A DNA stretch of 64,000 bases, taken from positions 611,865 through 675,864 of the forward strand of contig NZ_BDMM01000002.1 of the NCBI RefSeq assembly GCF_002157625.1, read 5' to 3'. Of the stretch, positions 35,577 through 44,819 are shown in pieces. Both the position numbers and the translations under genes were made by a program. Position 1 is the stretch's first letter, and each line of letters begins with the position of its first letter. Source of the stretch: Brevundimonas sp. SH203 (lineage in GTDB: Bacteria; Pseudomonadota; Alphaproteobacteria; Caulobacterales; Caulobacteraceae). Under the pieces are notes generated by a model that did no database searches, was not told the origin of the DNA, and saw only the letters and a program-made list of their open reading frames with translations.

Positions 35577-36727
35577 GCGCCCCAATTCGTATTGATTTGA
35601 AGGCCATCGAGACCATTCCGTCACGACGCACTGAGGCCTGGAAGTATTCCGATCTGCGTCGCTGGGTTCGTGATGAACCGCCGCTGTCCCCGGCCTTGCT
35701 CCAAGGCGAGCCGAACGACGGGCCGTTCAATACACTGACCACCAATGAAGTGCTGATCGCCAATGGTCGCTTGAACTGGTGGTCGGAAGACAGCCTGGAG
35801 GCAGGCGTCGAGGTTGTGCGTCACGCCGGTCCCGATGCGCCTCGGATGGCTGACGAGATGCCTATGGGCGCGTTGGCTGCCGCCAAGGCGCTGGAAGGCG
35901 TCTGCATCATTTCATTCAAGGCAGGCGAACCGCGCTCTATTGCATTGCGCCTGCTGAGCGATGCCGTGAAGACCGGCCACCATGCGCGCATCGGCTTGCT
36001 GGTCGAGGCCGGCGCCCACGCCACCGTTCTGGAGTCCCATGAGGGTTGGGGTGAAGCCTATCTCTCCAACACGCTGATCGAGTTCTTGGTCGATGAGGGC
36101 GCTACACTTGAGCGTATCGTTTTGATCGAAGAGCCACATGATGCGATTTCTGTCACGTCGGCCGAGGTGCATCTCTCGAAGAACGCCACCTATCGTCAGA
36201 CCATTGTCGCGACCGGTGCGCGGTTGCAACGACTGGAAACCCGCATCGCCCATGCCGGGGAAGGCGCGACGGTTCGCATGGACGGCTTGTATGTCCTGAA
36301 CGGGGAAAGGCACGTCGATCTGACGAGCGTTGTTGATCATCGGGGACCGGACGGCGCGACCTCACAGCTGATCAAGGGCGTGGCCCGGGATACGGCGCGG
36401 GGCGTCTTCCAGGGCAAGATCGTGGTCGAGCGCGGGGCGGACGGCACCGATGCGCGGATGGGCCACCACGCCCTGATCGCCAGCGAGCGGGCCGAGATCG
36501 ACGCCAAGCCGGAACTGATCATCTATGCCGACGACGTGCAGTGCGCGCACGGCAATACGGTGGGGACGCTGGACGAGAGCGCCCTGTTCTACATGCAGCA
36601 GCGCGGCATTCCGGCCGAGGAAGCGCGCGCCCTGCTGACGCAGGCCTTCCTGATCGAGGTCATCGACCGGATCGAGCACGAAGGCGCGAGAGAGGTGGCG
36701 CGGGAATGGCTGACGGCGCGGTTGTGA
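35573..36727 (+). CDS. sufD: Fe-S scaffold subunit SufD
   Basis: 384 residues, ATGA overlap with sufC. The N-terminus has RRTEAWKYSDLR; the C-terminal beta-helix has DHRGPDGATSQLIKGVARD, GKIVVERGADGTDARMGHHALI and CAHGNTVGTLDESALFYMQQRGI, with Cys and His at the SufB interface. Its base composition is odd. By hand count 36121-36180 is 52% GC and 35881-35940 is 58%, against 67% at 36361-36420 in the same gene, and third positions use A/T freely in the first two thirds. Confidence 0.95.
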   Translation: MSAPIRIDLKAIETIPSRRTEAWKYSDLRRWVRDEPPLSPALLQGEPNDGPFNTLTTNEVLIANGRLNWWSEDSLEAGVEVVRHAGPDAPRMADEMPMGALAAAKALEGVCIISFKAGEPRSIALRLLSDAVKTGHHARIGLLVEAGAHATVLESHEGWGEAYLSNTLIEFLVDEGATLERIVLIEEPHDAISVTSAEVHLSKNATYRQTIVATGARLQRLETRIAHAGEGATVRMDGLYVLNGERHVDLTSVVDHRGPDGATSQLIKGVARDTARGVFQGKIVVERGADGTDARMGHHALIASERAEIDAKPELIIYADDVQCAHGNTVGTLDESALFYMQQRGIPAEEARALLTQAFLIEVIDRIEHEGAREVAREWLTARL

Positions 36728-37944
36728 ACACCTTCGATCCCTATGCTGTGCGGGCGCAGTTCCCGATCCTGTCGCGACAGGTGAACGGCAAGCCGCTGGT
36801 CTATTTGGACAATGCGGCCTCGGCCCAGAAGCCGCGCGCGGTGATCGACGCCCTGGTCGCGACGATGGAGGGCGGTTACGCCAACGTCCATCGCGGCCTG
36901 CACACCCTGTCGAACGAGGCGACCGAGGCGTTCGAAAAGGCGCGCGAGATCGTGGCCCGGTTCCTGAACGCCGAGACGGCCGAACAGGTCGTCTGGACCA
37001 AGGGCGGAACCGAGGCGATCAATCTGGTCGCCAATGGCCTCGGCCTGTCGATTCGGCCGGGTGACGAGATCATCGTCACCGAGATGGAGCATCACTCCAA
37101 CATCGTGCCGTGGCACTTCCTGCGCGAGCGGCATGGGGCGGTGCTGAAATGGGCGCCGATCCGGGATGACGGGTCGCTGGACATGGCGGCCTATGCCGAC
37201 CTGCTGGGGCCCCGGACGCGGATGGTCGCCGTCACCCATATGTCGAACGTGCTGGGGACGGTGAATCCGGTCGCGGAGATCACGCGGCTGGCTCATGCGA
37301 CGGGGGCGCAGGTGCTGATCGACGGCTGCCAGGGCGCGGTCCATGCGACGCCGGACGTGCAGGCCATCGGCTGCGACTTCTATGTCATCACGGGCCACAA
37401 GCTGTTCGGCCCCACCGGCATCGGCGCCCTGTACGGCAAGGCCGAGGCGCTGGAGGCCCTGCCGCCCTATCAGGGGGGCGGGGAGATGATCGAACGGGTC
37501 GAGCAGGACCGGATTACCTATGCCCGGCCGCCGCATCGGTTCGAGGCGGGGACGCCGCCGATCCTGGAGGCCATCGGCCTGGGCGCGGCGCTGGAGTGGC
37601 TGGCGCAATACGACCGGGCGGCGGTTCAGGCGCACGAACACGCCCTGTATCGTCACGCCGTCGAGCGACTGCAGGGCCAGGACTGGCTGCGGATTCTGGG
37701 GCAGGCCGAGGGCAAGGGCGCCATCCTGACCTTCGCCGTCGAGGGGGCGCACGCCCATGACGTGGCTCAGATCATGGACCGTTACGGCGTCGCCGTGCGG
37801 GCCGGGACCCACTGCGCCGAACCGCTGGCGAAAAGATTGGGCGTGACGTCGAGCACCCGCGCCTCCTTCGCCCTATATAACACCGTGGAGGATGCAGACG
37901 CCTTCGTGGACGCGCTGATCAAGGCGCGGAACTTCTTCGTGTAA
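36706..37944 (+). CDS. sufS: Cysteine desulfurase SufS
   Basis: 412 residues from the ATG at 36706, which has an AGGTGG sequence upstream and overlaps the sufD end by 22 nt; a GTG at 36724 is the alternative. Group II desulfurase with YLDNAASAQKP, TEMEHHSNIVPW, Lys232 (ITGHKLFGPTG) and catalytic Cys370 (RAGTHCAEP). It normally works with a SufE-type sulfur acceptor, but no sufE was found in the operon. Confidence 0.95.
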   Translation: MADGAVVNTFDPYAVRAQFPILSRQVNGKPLVYLDNAASAQKPRAVIDALVATMEGGYANVHRGLHTLSNEATEAFEKAREIVARFLNAETAEQVVWTKGGTEAINLVANGLGLSIRPGDEIIVTEMEHHSNIVPWHFLRERHGAVLKWAPIRDDGSLDMAAYADLLGPRTRMVAVTHMSNVLGTVNPVAEITRLAHATGAQVLIDGCQGAVHATPDVQAIGCDFYVITGHKLFGPTGIGALYGKAEALEALPPYQGGGEMIERVEQDRITYARPPHRFEAGTPPILEAIGLGAALEWLAQYDRAAVQAHEHALYRHAVERLQGQDWLRILGQAEGKGAILTFAVEGAHAHDVAQIMDRYGVAVRAGTHCAEPLAKRLGVTSSTRASFALYNTVEDADAFVDALIKARNFFV

Positions 37945-37948
37945 GCCG

Positions 37949-38338
37949 ATGACAGAGAACACCATTCAGGACAGCGACGCCTTCCAGGCCGCCTGGGACG
38001 AGCCGCAGAAAAGCGCCCTGTCGCAAGGGGAGCTGGACAAGCTGACCGAGGACCTGATCGAGGCGCTGAAGACCGTCTATGACCCGGAAATCCCGGTCGA
38101 CATCTATGAATTGGGCCTGATCTATCGCGTGGACGTCAACGACGACCGCGACGTGGTGGTGGACATGACCCTGACGGCGCCCGGCTGTCCTGTGGCGGGC
38201 GAGATGCCCGGCTGGGTCGAGACGGCGGTGGAGAAGGTCGAGGGGGTCCGCAGCGCCAAGGCCAATCTGGTGTTCGATCCGCCGTGGGATTCCTCGAAGA
38301 TGAGCGACGAGGCCAAGCTCGCGCTCAATATGTTCTGA
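37949..38338 (+). CDS. sufT: SUF-system maturation factor, DUF59/SufT-like
   Basis: 129 residues. DUF59 core with LKTVYDPEIPVDIYELGLIY and LTAPGCPVAGEMPGWVETAVEKVEGV containing the conserved Cys, preceded by a polar N-terminal extension of about 30 residues and ending in WDSSKMSDEAKLALNM. These proteins help deliver or mature Fe-S clusters in SUF-containing bacteria. It lies 4 nt after sufS. Confidence 0.93.
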   Translation: MTENTIQDSDAFQAAWDEPQKSALSQGELDKLTEDLIEALKTVYDPEIPVDIYELGLIYRVDVNDDRDVVVDMTLTAPGCPVAGEMPGWVETAVEKVEGVRSAKANLVFDPPWDSSKMSDEAKLALNMF

Positions 38339-38360
38339 TGGCCGCCGCCGATAACGCCGT

Positions 38361-38462
38361 TACCCCCGGGCTTGACCCGAGGGCCGGATTGTCAGCCGCT
38401 CATGCGCGGACGCCGTGCGACGGCGTATCCGATCCTCGGGTCAAGCACGAGGATGACGGAGA
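38361..38462. repeat. Inverted pair of palindromes, family 1 element (imperfect)
   Basis: A diverged copy (cccccggg-cttga-cccgaggg, about 38364-38383) and an inverse copy (cctcggg-tcaag-cacgagg, 38434-38452) flank about 50 nt. This fills the sufT/sufA gap and is transcribed within the suf operon. It is the second repeat unit in the operon after the GIY-YIG cassette. Confidence 0.75.
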
Positions 38463-38474
38463 AGGGAAGGCCCG

Positions 38475-38864
38475 ATGACCGAGCTTCAAGCCACATCCCG
38501 TCCGCGCCGTCCGCGCCCCAAGGCCGTCACCCTGACCGACGCGGCCGCCGAGCGGGTGCGCGAAATTCTGGATAACGCCGACAACGCCCACATCGGCCTG
38601 AGGATCGGGGTCAAGAACGGCGGCTGCGCGGGGCAGGAATACACCTTCGCCTATGCCGACGAGATCGGGCCGCTGGACGAGGTGGTCGAGGACAAGGGCG
38701 TCACCATTCTGATCGAACCCAAGGCCGTTCTGTTCCTCATCGGCACCGAGATCGATTTCGAGACGACGCGGCTGGCCTCCAAATTCGTCTTCAACAATCC
38801 GAACCAGACCGACGCCTGCGGCTGCGGCGAGAGCGTGACCATCGTTCCGGCCGCCGGCGCCTGA
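38475..38864 (+). CDS. sufA: A-type Fe-S carrier (SufA/IscA/HesB family)
   Basis: 129 residues. The three ligand cysteines are in the usual places: GGCAGQEY and the C-terminal ACGCGES. A basic N-terminal extension (RPRRPRPK) precedes the domain. It carries assembled clusters from SufBCD to target proteins. It is probably the last gene of the operon, although tfoX starts 1 nt after it. Confidence 0.95.
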   Translation: MTELQATSRPRRPRPKAVTLTDAAAERVREILDNADNAHIGLRIGVKNGGCAGQEYTFAYADEIGPLDEVVEDKGVTILIEPKAVLFLIGTEIDFETTRLASKFVFNNPNQTDACGCGESVTIVPAAGA

Positions 38865-38865
38865 G

Positions 38866-39255
38866 ATGGCCTACGACGCCGACTTCGGGGAATGGGTCCG
38901 CGAGCATTTCCAGGCGCTGGGCCGGCTGGAGATCAAGCGGATGTTCGGCGGGGCGGGGGTCTATGCGTCGGGCGTGATCTTCGCCCTGCTGGACGACGGC
39001 GTGGTCTGGCTGAAGGGCGACGAAGCGCTGGGCGAGGCGTTCGAGGCGGCGGGCTCACGGCCGTTCACCTTTCCGACCAAGGACGGGCGGACGATGAGCA
39101 TGAGCTATTGGACCCTGCCCGAGACGGCGCTGGACGATCCCGACGAGGCGGTCGACTGGGCGCGGCGGTCGCTGGCGGTGGCGGTCAGGAAGGCGTCGGG
39201 GAAGACGCCCAAGTCCGCTACTTCGTCGGCGCGTCGATCAGAACGGCGGGCGTGA
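38866..39255 (+). CDS. TfoX/Sxy N-terminal domain protein
   Basis: 129 residues. The RMFGGAGVYASGVIFALLDDGVVWLK stretch and the SYWTLPETALDDPDEA end are typical of the TfoX N-terminal domain. In gammaproteobacteria Sxy/TfoX activates competence genes; stand-alone domains in alphaproteobacteria have no established role. The C-terminus is basic (RRSERRA). It follows sufA at once and overlaps the convergent acyltransferase gene by 38 nt. Confidence 0.85.
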   Translation: MAYDADFGEWVREHFQALGRLEIKRMFGGAGVYASGVIFALLDDGVVWLKGDEALGEAFEAAGSRPFTFPTKDGRTMSMSYWTLPETALDDPDEAVDWARRSLAVAVRKASGKTPKSATSSARRSERRA

Positions 39256-39970
39256 CGGGCCGACCCGTCGCCTCGGCGACCAGTTCGGCGGTGCGGGCCT
39301 CGATCACGGCCTCCAGCCGGGCCAGGAATTCGTCCTTGGGCAGGCCGGTGGGGATCGGGTCGAGGAAGTCGAGCGTGGCCGTTCCGGCGTGCTTCTCGTA
39401 CTTCTCCTCGGGCCAGAACAGGCCGAGGTTGGTGGCCAGGGGCACGACCGGCATGTCGAAGTCGCGATACATGTGCCAGACGCCGGAACGGTATTTGTAC
39501 TTCTGCCCGACCGGGGCCAGGTGGCCCTCGGGATAGATCAGGATCTTGCGGTTTTCGGCGCGGGCTTCGGCGGCCCGCATGGCCAGGGCCTTGCGGGCTT
39601 CGTGGCCGCCGCAGGAGTTGACGACGATGGCGCCCAGCTTCTTCAGCACCCCGCCCAGCAGGGGAAACTTCTCCAGATGGTCGCCGGTGACGAAGGCCAG
39701 GTCGTCGAACTGGTCGTAGGTGGCGAAGCCGTCGCCCCAGCTCTGGTGTTTCGAGGCGACGATGAAGGCGCCGGCGGGCAGGCGGTCCTTGCCCAGCACC
39801 CGCAGGCGGATGCCCGCGAACAGGGCCATGGCCTGAACCATCCGCTTCACATAGCGGCGGATGACCCAGCTGGCGGGGCCGCGACCGGGGGCCAGGGCGG
39901 CGAAGGCGGCGGTCAGGCCGTAGCCGACCGACAGAATCCAATAGGCGATGTTGAAGGCGAAGCTGCGCAT
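39218..39970 (-). CDS. plsC: 1-acyl-glycerol-3-phosphate acyltransferase (PlsC family)
   Basis: 250 residues. An N-terminal membrane helix (about 6-30) leads to the acyltransferase domain with KHQSWGD (an HxxxxD-type catalytic motif) and YPEGHLAP in place of the commoner PEGTR. It would acylate lysophosphatidic acid in phospholipid synthesis at the inner membrane. Whether it is the sole PlsC of the organism cannot be told. Confidence 0.88.
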   Translation of the reverse strand: MRSFAFNIAYWILSVGYGLTAAFAALAPGRGPASWVIRRYVKRMVQAMALFAGIRLRVLGKDRLPAGAFIVASKHQSWGDGFATYDQFDDLAFVTGDHLEKFPLLGGVLKKLGAIVVNSCGGHEARKALAMRAAEARAENRKILIYPEGHLAPVGQKYKYRSGVWHMYRDFDMPVVPLATNLGLFWPEEKYEKHAGTATLDFLDPIPTGLPKDEFLARLEAVIEARTAELVAEATGRPVTPAVLIDAPTK

Positions 39971-40010
39971 GGGGCGACTATGGCAGAAAGCTTCGCCTTG
40001 TCAGAGGGCT

Positions 40011-41072
40011 TCAGGCGACCTGTCGCGCCGCCAGATCCGCCGAGGGGGCGGCGGTGATGCAGTTGCGGCCCTTGCGCTTGGAATCGTAGAGGGCGGCGTC
40101 GGCGCGTTCCAGCAGGCTGGCGGCCGTCTCGCCCTTGCGACGGAGGGCGAAACCGGCCGAAATGGTGACGGAGCCCAGGTCGTCGTTGGTCGAGCGGCGG
40201 CGCAGGGCGCGAGAGGCGACCTCGCTGCGGATGCTCTCCATCGCCGCCATCACCACGCCGGCGCTTTCGCCGGGGAAGATGATCGCGAACTCCTCGCCGC
40301 CGAACCGGGCCGCGAATCGGTGCTTGCCGCAGATGTTGGACAGGACGGTCGAGACGTAACGCAGCACCTGATCGCCCGTCTGGTGGCCCCAAGTGTCGTT
40401 GAACCGCTTGAAGTGGTCGATGTCGAGGATGGCCAGGGCCAGGGGCGAGCCGTCGTCGGGGGCGCAGGCGGCCTCCAGCCGTTCGTCGAACGCCTTGCGG
40501 TTGGCCAGGTTGGTCAGGGCGTCCGTCATGGCGTCGCGGCGAACCTGTTCCAGGTTTTCGCGCAGGCGGACGATCTCCTTGTTCGACTTTTCCAGCCTCT
40601 TTTCCAGGATGGCCGTCTCGCGGCGAACGCGCTTGGTCGCGGTGGACAGGCCGCCGACCAGGGATTTCAGCGCCGACGGGTCCTCGGCGTTCTCCATGGT
40701 ATGCGACGCATCGGCCAGGGTCTCGCCATAGTCGGCCTGGGTCTTGTGCGCCATGGCGATGGCGTTGGCGACGCTGGCCAGTTCGCGGTCCAGCACGGCG
40801 CCGACGTTGCGAATCTGGTCCGGCAGGCGGCCGCGCGGCAGGAATTCCGCCGCCAGCATCTCGGCGGTCTTGTCGGAAATGGCGACGGATTGATCGAGAA
40901 GCAGGCGAATCTCGCGCGCCAGGGCGCCTTCGGGATCGCTGACGTAATGCAGCCAAAGCTCGAAATTCAGCGGCGTCGGCCAGACGCCCGCCTTCTCCAT
41001 CTCGGCGATGACGTTGCGCGCCAGGGCATAGGCTTCAGGGCCCCTCAGCGCCGTCTCGACCTGCTTGGACAT
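40011..41072 (-). CDS. GGDEF-domain diguanylate cyclase
   Basis: 353 residues. The N-terminal about 180 residues are helical with no named sensor domain and end in a coiled coil (RRETAILEKRLEKSNKEIVRLRENLEQ). The GGDEF domain starts at DALTNLANRKAFDERL and has an active-site GGEEF (RFGGEEFAIIF), so cyclic-di-GMP synthesis is expected. The RxxD inhibitory site is not conserved (GKHRFAAR), so product inhibition at that site is unlikely. No membrane helix: cytoplasmic. No neighbouring gene suggests its signal. Confidence 0.92.
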   Translation of the reverse strand: MSKQVETALRGPEAYALARNVIAEMEKAGVWPTPLNFELWLHYVSDPEGALAREIRLLLDQSVAISDKTAEMLAAEFLPRGRLPDQIRNVGAVLDRELASVANAIAMAHKTQADYGETLADASHTMENAEDPSALKSLVGGLSTATKRVRRETAILEKRLEKSNKEIVRLRENLEQVRRDAMTDALTNLANRKAFDERLEAACAPDDGSPLALAILDIDHFKRFNDTWGHQTGDQVLRYVSTVLSNICGKHRFAARFGGEEFAIIFPGESAGVVMAAMESIRSEVASRALRRRSTNDDLGSVTISAGFALRRKGETAASLLERADAALYDSKRKGRNCITAAPSADLAARQVA

Positions 41073-41188
41073 TCTTTAACTTCCCCCGATCCCCGTTCTG
41101 GGGACGTCTTCGAGGGGCAGACTAAGGGCTGTTCCGTAATGCAGGGTAAACGGCGCGGACTTTCTGCGCGCCGTTTCCGTTCACGGGG

Positions 41189-42754
41189 TCAGGCGCGGAC
41201 AACCACGGGGCGGCGCAGGAAGGCGGGGATGTCGTCGCCGAAACCGCGCACGCCCTGACGCGGATTGTCGTCGCGGGCAGCCTTGCGGTCGCCGCGACGA
41301 TCCGACTGGAGCAACTGGGGTTCGCGGTCGGCGCGTGGGGCGCGCGGGGCCTCGACCGAAGCGGGGGTCTCGACGGCGGCTGCGGCGACGACCGGCGTTT
41401 CGACCTCGGCCCTGGCCTCGGGGCGGGTCTTGCGGCGGCTGCGGCTGCGGGGAGCCTCGGCGTCCTGAACCTCGGTCGCGACGGCGACTTCGGCCTGTTC
41501 GACGGCGGGCGCGGCGCTGTCGCCGCTGCTGCGCGAGCGTCCGCGACCGCGTTCGCCCGATCGTTCACGGCCGCCCGAGCGTTTGTCGTCGCGGCGCGGG
41601 CCGTCCTTGATGGCGGCGAAGTCGATGCCGTCCAGGACCAGTTCCTCGGGGTCCTTCTTGATCAGCTTGAGCACCTTATCCAGCGACTTGTCGTCGGAGG
41701 GGGTGACGATCATGAAGGCCTGGCCCAGGCGTCCGGCGCGGCCCGTGCGGCCGATGCGGTGGACGTAGTCGTCGGCGTGGTGCGAGACGTCGTAGTTGAA
41801 GACGTGACTGACGTCGGGGATGTCCAGACCGCGTGCGGCGACGTCGGAGGCGACCAGGATCTTCAGATTGCCGGCGCGGAAATCGGCCAGGGTCTTCATC
41901 CGGTGCGCCTGGTCCAGGTCGCCATGGATGGGGGCGGCGTCGAAGCCGTGCTTCTGCAGCGACTTGGCGACGATATCGACTTCGGACTTGCGGTTGCAGA
42001 AGACGATGCCGTTCTTGACGTCGGCGCGTTCGACCAGGGCGCGCAGGGCGGTGCGCTTGGCCTTGGGGTCGCTGGTCGGGATGCGGACCAGATACTGGGT
42101 GATGGTGTCGGCGGTCTGGGCCGGACGCGACACCTCGATCCGGGTCGGGTCCTTCAGGAAGGCCGTGGTCAGGCGCGTGATCTCGGGCGGCATGGTCGCC
42201 GAGAAGAACAGGGTCTGGCGACGCGGCGGCGTCAGTTTGAAGATGCGCTCGATGTCGGGGATGAAGCCCATGTCCAGCATCCGGTCGGCTTCGTCGACGA
42301 CCATGATCTCCACGCCCGTCAGCAGCATCTTGCCGCGTTCGAACAGGTCCAGAAGGCGGCCGGGGGTGGCGATCAGGACATCGACGCCCTTGTTCAGCGC
42401 GGCCACCTGATCGCCCATGGAGACGCCGCCGATCAGCAGCACCCAGCTGAGCTTGGTGCCCTTGGCGTATTTGGCGAAGCTTTCGGCGACCTGATCGGCC
42501 AGTTCGCGGGTCGGGGCCAGGACGATGGCGCGCGGCATCCGGGCGCGGGCGCGGCCCGTGGCCAGCCGCTCGACCAGGGGCAGGGTGAAGGCGGCGGTCT
42601 TGCCGGTGCCGGTCTGGGCGATGCCCAGGACATCGCGTCCGGCCAGGGCGACCGGAATGGCCTGTTCCTGAATGGGGGTGGCGGTGGTGTAGCCCGTCTC
42701 GGCGACGGCCTTCAGGGTCGTGGGCGAAAGGCCCAGTTGGGAAAATTCGGTCAT
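41189..42754 (-). CDS. rhlE: DEAD-box RNA helicase (RhlE-like)
   Basis: 521 residues from the ATG at 42754. All DEAD motifs are present: Q-motif with TATPIQEQAIP, AQTGTGKTA, PTRELA, TPGR, VDEADRMLD, SAT, ARGLDIPD and HRIGRTGRAG. From about residue 385 the tail is disordered, rich in Arg, Ser, Ala and Glu (GGRERSGERGRGRSRS), and ends AFLRRPVVVRA. It probably unwinds structured RNA in degradation or ribosome assembly. A long upstream leader (about 42755-42870) suggests post-transcriptional control. Confidence 0.93.
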   Translation of the reverse strand: MTEFSQLGLSPTTLKAVAETGYTTATPIQEQAIPVALAGRDVLGIAQTGTGKTAAFTLPLVERLATGRARARMPRAIVLAPTRELADQVAESFAKYAKGTKLSWVLLIGGVSMGDQVAALNKGVDVLIATPGRLLDLFERGKMLLTGVEIMVVDEADRMLDMGFIPDIERIFKLTPPRRQTLFFSATMPPEITRLTTAFLKDPTRIEVSRPAQTADTITQYLVRIPTSDPKAKRTALRALVERADVKNGIVFCNRKSEVDIVAKSLQKHGFDAAPIHGDLDQAHRMKTLADFRAGNLKILVASDVAARGLDIPDVSHVFNYDVSHHADDYVHRIGRTGRAGRLGQAFMIVTPSDDKSLDKVLKLIKKDPEELVLDGIDFAAIKDGPRRDDKRSGGRERSGERGRGRSRSSGDSAAPAVEQAEVAVATEVQDAEAPRSRSRRKTRPEARAEVETPVVAAAAVETPASVEAPRAPRADREPQLLQSDRRGDRKAARDDNPRQGVRGFGDDIPAFLRRPVVVRA

Positions 42755-42928
42755 GAATCCTAGGGAAGAAAAGCGTCTGCGTGCATAGCAGCGACGGAAC
42801 CGCCCCTCTGTGGGCGAGCGGGCGGCGCGTATCGCAGACCTGTCCCGAGGCTGGGGCGCATATAGAAGCCCCTGCGTCAAAGTCAAGTATTCATGGTTTT
42901 TGCGGGCTGCCCGACACGGCCGGCTCGA

Positions 42929-43111
42929 TCAGCGTTTCTTGCCCAGTTCGGCGGCGATGTCCTTGGTCATGCGGCCGACCTTGCGGTGGGCGGCCGTGAT
43001 CTGGTCCTTGGTCACGCCCCAGCGCTTCATCCAGTATTCGACGGCCTGACGTTCGGACAGGTCCAGCCGGTCCTTGTCGATGAAGCCGCGTTTGTCCTTC
43101 AGTCCCGCCAT
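42929..43111 (-). CDS. DUF3606 domain protein
   Basis: 60 residues: short, charged and helical, with KDRLDLSERQAVEYWMKRWGVTKDQITAAHRKVG, the DUF3606 signature. These small proteins are frequent in alphaproteobacteria and have no known function. The gene stands alone between rhlE and the terminator at 43153-43182. Confidence 0.85.
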   Translation of the reverse strand: MAGLKDKRGFIDKDRLDLSERQAVEYWMKRWGVTKDQITAAHRKVGRMTKDIAAELGKKR

Positions 43112-43152
43112 CGGGTCGTCTCCGTCTCGTTTCTATTGGGGCCTAAACGCAA

Positions 43153-43182
43153 ATCGCCGGGCGGAGTGATCCGCCCGGCGAT
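43153..43182 (-). terminator. Terminator hairpin after the Lys/Ala/Pro-rich gene
   Basis: A perfect 13-bp stem (atcgccgggcgga / tccgcccggcgat, loop gtga) begins 22 nt after the stop of the minus-strand gene at 43205. It is followed on that strand by ttgcgttta, a weak U tract. Confidence 0.7.
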
Positions 43183-43204
43183 CCCGTTCGCTGCAAATGC
43201 GAGA

Positions 43205-43852
43205 TCAGCGCTTGCCGAAGATCATGTCGCCCAGCTTGGCGAAGAAGCCCTTGCTTTCCTCGACCTTGGGAGCTTCGGCCTTGGGCGTCGCGGCCGGCGC
43301 GGGCTTGGGGGCCTCGACGGGTTTGGCGGCCTCGACCGGCTTGGGCGCAGGCGCGGCGGCCGGGGCGGGCGACGGTGCGACAGCGGCGGGAGCCTTGGTT
43401 TCGGTTTTGGGCGCAGCGGCGGCCTTCGGCGCCGTGGTCTTGGGTGCGGCGGCCTTGGTCGCGGCGGGCTTTGCAGCGGGTTTGGCGGTCGCCTTGGGCG
43501 CGGCCTTGGCGGCCGGCTTTGCGGCGGCGGGCTTGGCCGCAGGCGCCTTGGCGACGGGTTTGAGCGTCGCGGTCTTTGCGGCGGTCTTCGGAGCCGCTGC
43601 CTTTGCGGCGGGCTTCGGCGCAGCAGCCTTCGGAGCCGCCTTGGAGGCGGCGGCCTTCGCCGCCACAGGCTTGGCGGTCGCGGCCTTCGCCGCAGGCTTT
43701 GCGGCTGCGGGCTTGGTCGCGGCGGCCTTGGGCTTTTCGGCCGGCTTCACGGCCTTGGGCGCAGCGGCCTTGGCGGCGGTTTTCTTGGACGCCGGTTTGG
43801 CGGTCGCCGACTTTTCGGCGGCAGGTTTAGACGCGGATGGTGCTTTGGCCAT
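43205..43852 (-). CDS. Lys/Ala/Pro-rich low-complexity protein (histone H1-like)
   Basis: 215 residues, almost wholly built from AAKPAAK-type units between residues 5 and 195, very basic and disordered. The last 18 residues (ESKGFFAKLGDMIFGKR) are different: amphipathic and probably the conserved functional end. Composition resembles bacterial H1-like proteins and the PhaF tail that bind DNA, but there is no phasin domain here. It could condense DNA or tether to the membrane through the C-terminal helix. No firm function. Confidence 0.7.
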   Translation of the reverse strand: MAKAPSASKPAAEKSATAKPASKKTAAKAAAPKAVKPAEKPKAAATKPAAAKPAAKAATAKPVAAKAAASKAAPKAAAPKPAAKAAAPKTAAKTATLKPVAKAPAAKPAAAKPAAKAAPKATAKPAAKPAATKAAAPKTTAPKAAAAPKTETKAPAAVAPSPAPAAAPAPKPVEAAKPVEAPKPAPAATPKAEAPKVEESKGFFAKLGDMIFGKR

Positions 43853-43946
43853 GTATTTCCCCGACCCCTCGGTTTAGACGAACGCGACAAACGGGCCGGC
43901 ACAGCGCCGGGCCGCAATGATTCGCCATGATACCGGTGTTTGAGAA

Positions 43947-44810
43947 ATGTCCGAGTCCGCTCTTCAGATAATCGCCCGCGGCCCCCGCGCCGCCGCCGAG
44001 GCCGCCGCAGAGGCCATCGACCTCGATCCCCGACTGGAGGGCGCGACCTATTCCATTCTGGAGGAGGACGAGGATCGCGAGATCTGGCGCATCGACGCTT
44101 TCCCGACGACCGACGACGAGGTCGAGGGGCTGAAGGCGGTCCTGGCCGGTCATGCGGTGACGGTGGAGGTTGAAAAGCTGGCCGACGCCGACTGGCTGGC
44201 CATGTCGCTGTCGGGCCTGCCGCCGGTCGAGGCCGGGCGGTTCTTCGTCTATGGGGCGCACGATCAGGGCAAGGTGCCGGAAGGGCGGGTCACGCTGAAG
44301 ATCGACGCCGGCGCGGCCTTCGGCACCGGCCACCACGGCACGACGGTGGGATGCCTGGAGGCGTTCGATAATCTGTTGAAGACCGAGACGTTCGAAAAGG
44401 TGCTGGACGTCGGCTGCGGCACGGGCGTCCTGGCCATTGCGGCGGCCAAGACCGGATCGCCTATCGCGGTCGGCACCGACATCGACGAGCCGTCGGCCCG
44501 CATCGCCAACGAGAACGCCGAGATCAACGACGCCAAATGCGACTTCTATTTCGCCGACGGACTGAGCGATCCGCGCATCGCGCAGCATGCGCCCTATGAT
44601 CTGGTGTTCGCCAACATCCTGGCCGCGCCGCTGGTGCATCTGGCGCCCGAGATCGGCGCTGCGCTGAAGTCGGGCGGGGTCGCCATCCTGTCCGGCCTGC
44701 TGCGGACGCAGGAGGAGCGGGTGCTGGAGGCCTATCTGCCGCTGGGCTTTGCGGTCGAGCAGACCATCCATCATGACGCCTGGAGCGCGCTGCAACTGCG
44801 CAAGGCCTGA
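43947..44810 (+). CDS. prmA: Ribosomal protein L11 methyltransferase
   Basis: 287 residues. Substrate-recognition N-terminal domain, then a class I methyltransferase: [34 protein letters not shown] (AdoMet motif I), [11 protein letters not shown], and [14 protein letters not shown] as motif IV. It trimethylates L11 in the cytoplasm. Nine bases separate it from the aminopeptidase gene. Confidence 0.95.
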   Translation: MSESALQIIARGPRAAAEAAAEAIDLDPRLEGATYSILEEDEDREIWRIDAFPTTDDEVEGLKAVLAGHAVTVEVEKLADADWLAMSLSGLPPVEAGRFFVYGAHDQGKVPEGRVTLKIDAGAAFGTGHHGTTVGCLEAFDNLLKTETFEKVLDVGCGTGVLAIAAAKTGSPIAVGTDIDEPSARIANENAEINDAKCDFYFADGLSDPRIAQHAPYDLVFANILAAPLVHLAPEIGAALKSGGVAILSGLLRTQEERVLEAYLPLGFAVEQTIHHDAWSALQLRKA

Positions 44811-44819
44811 GGAAAGACG

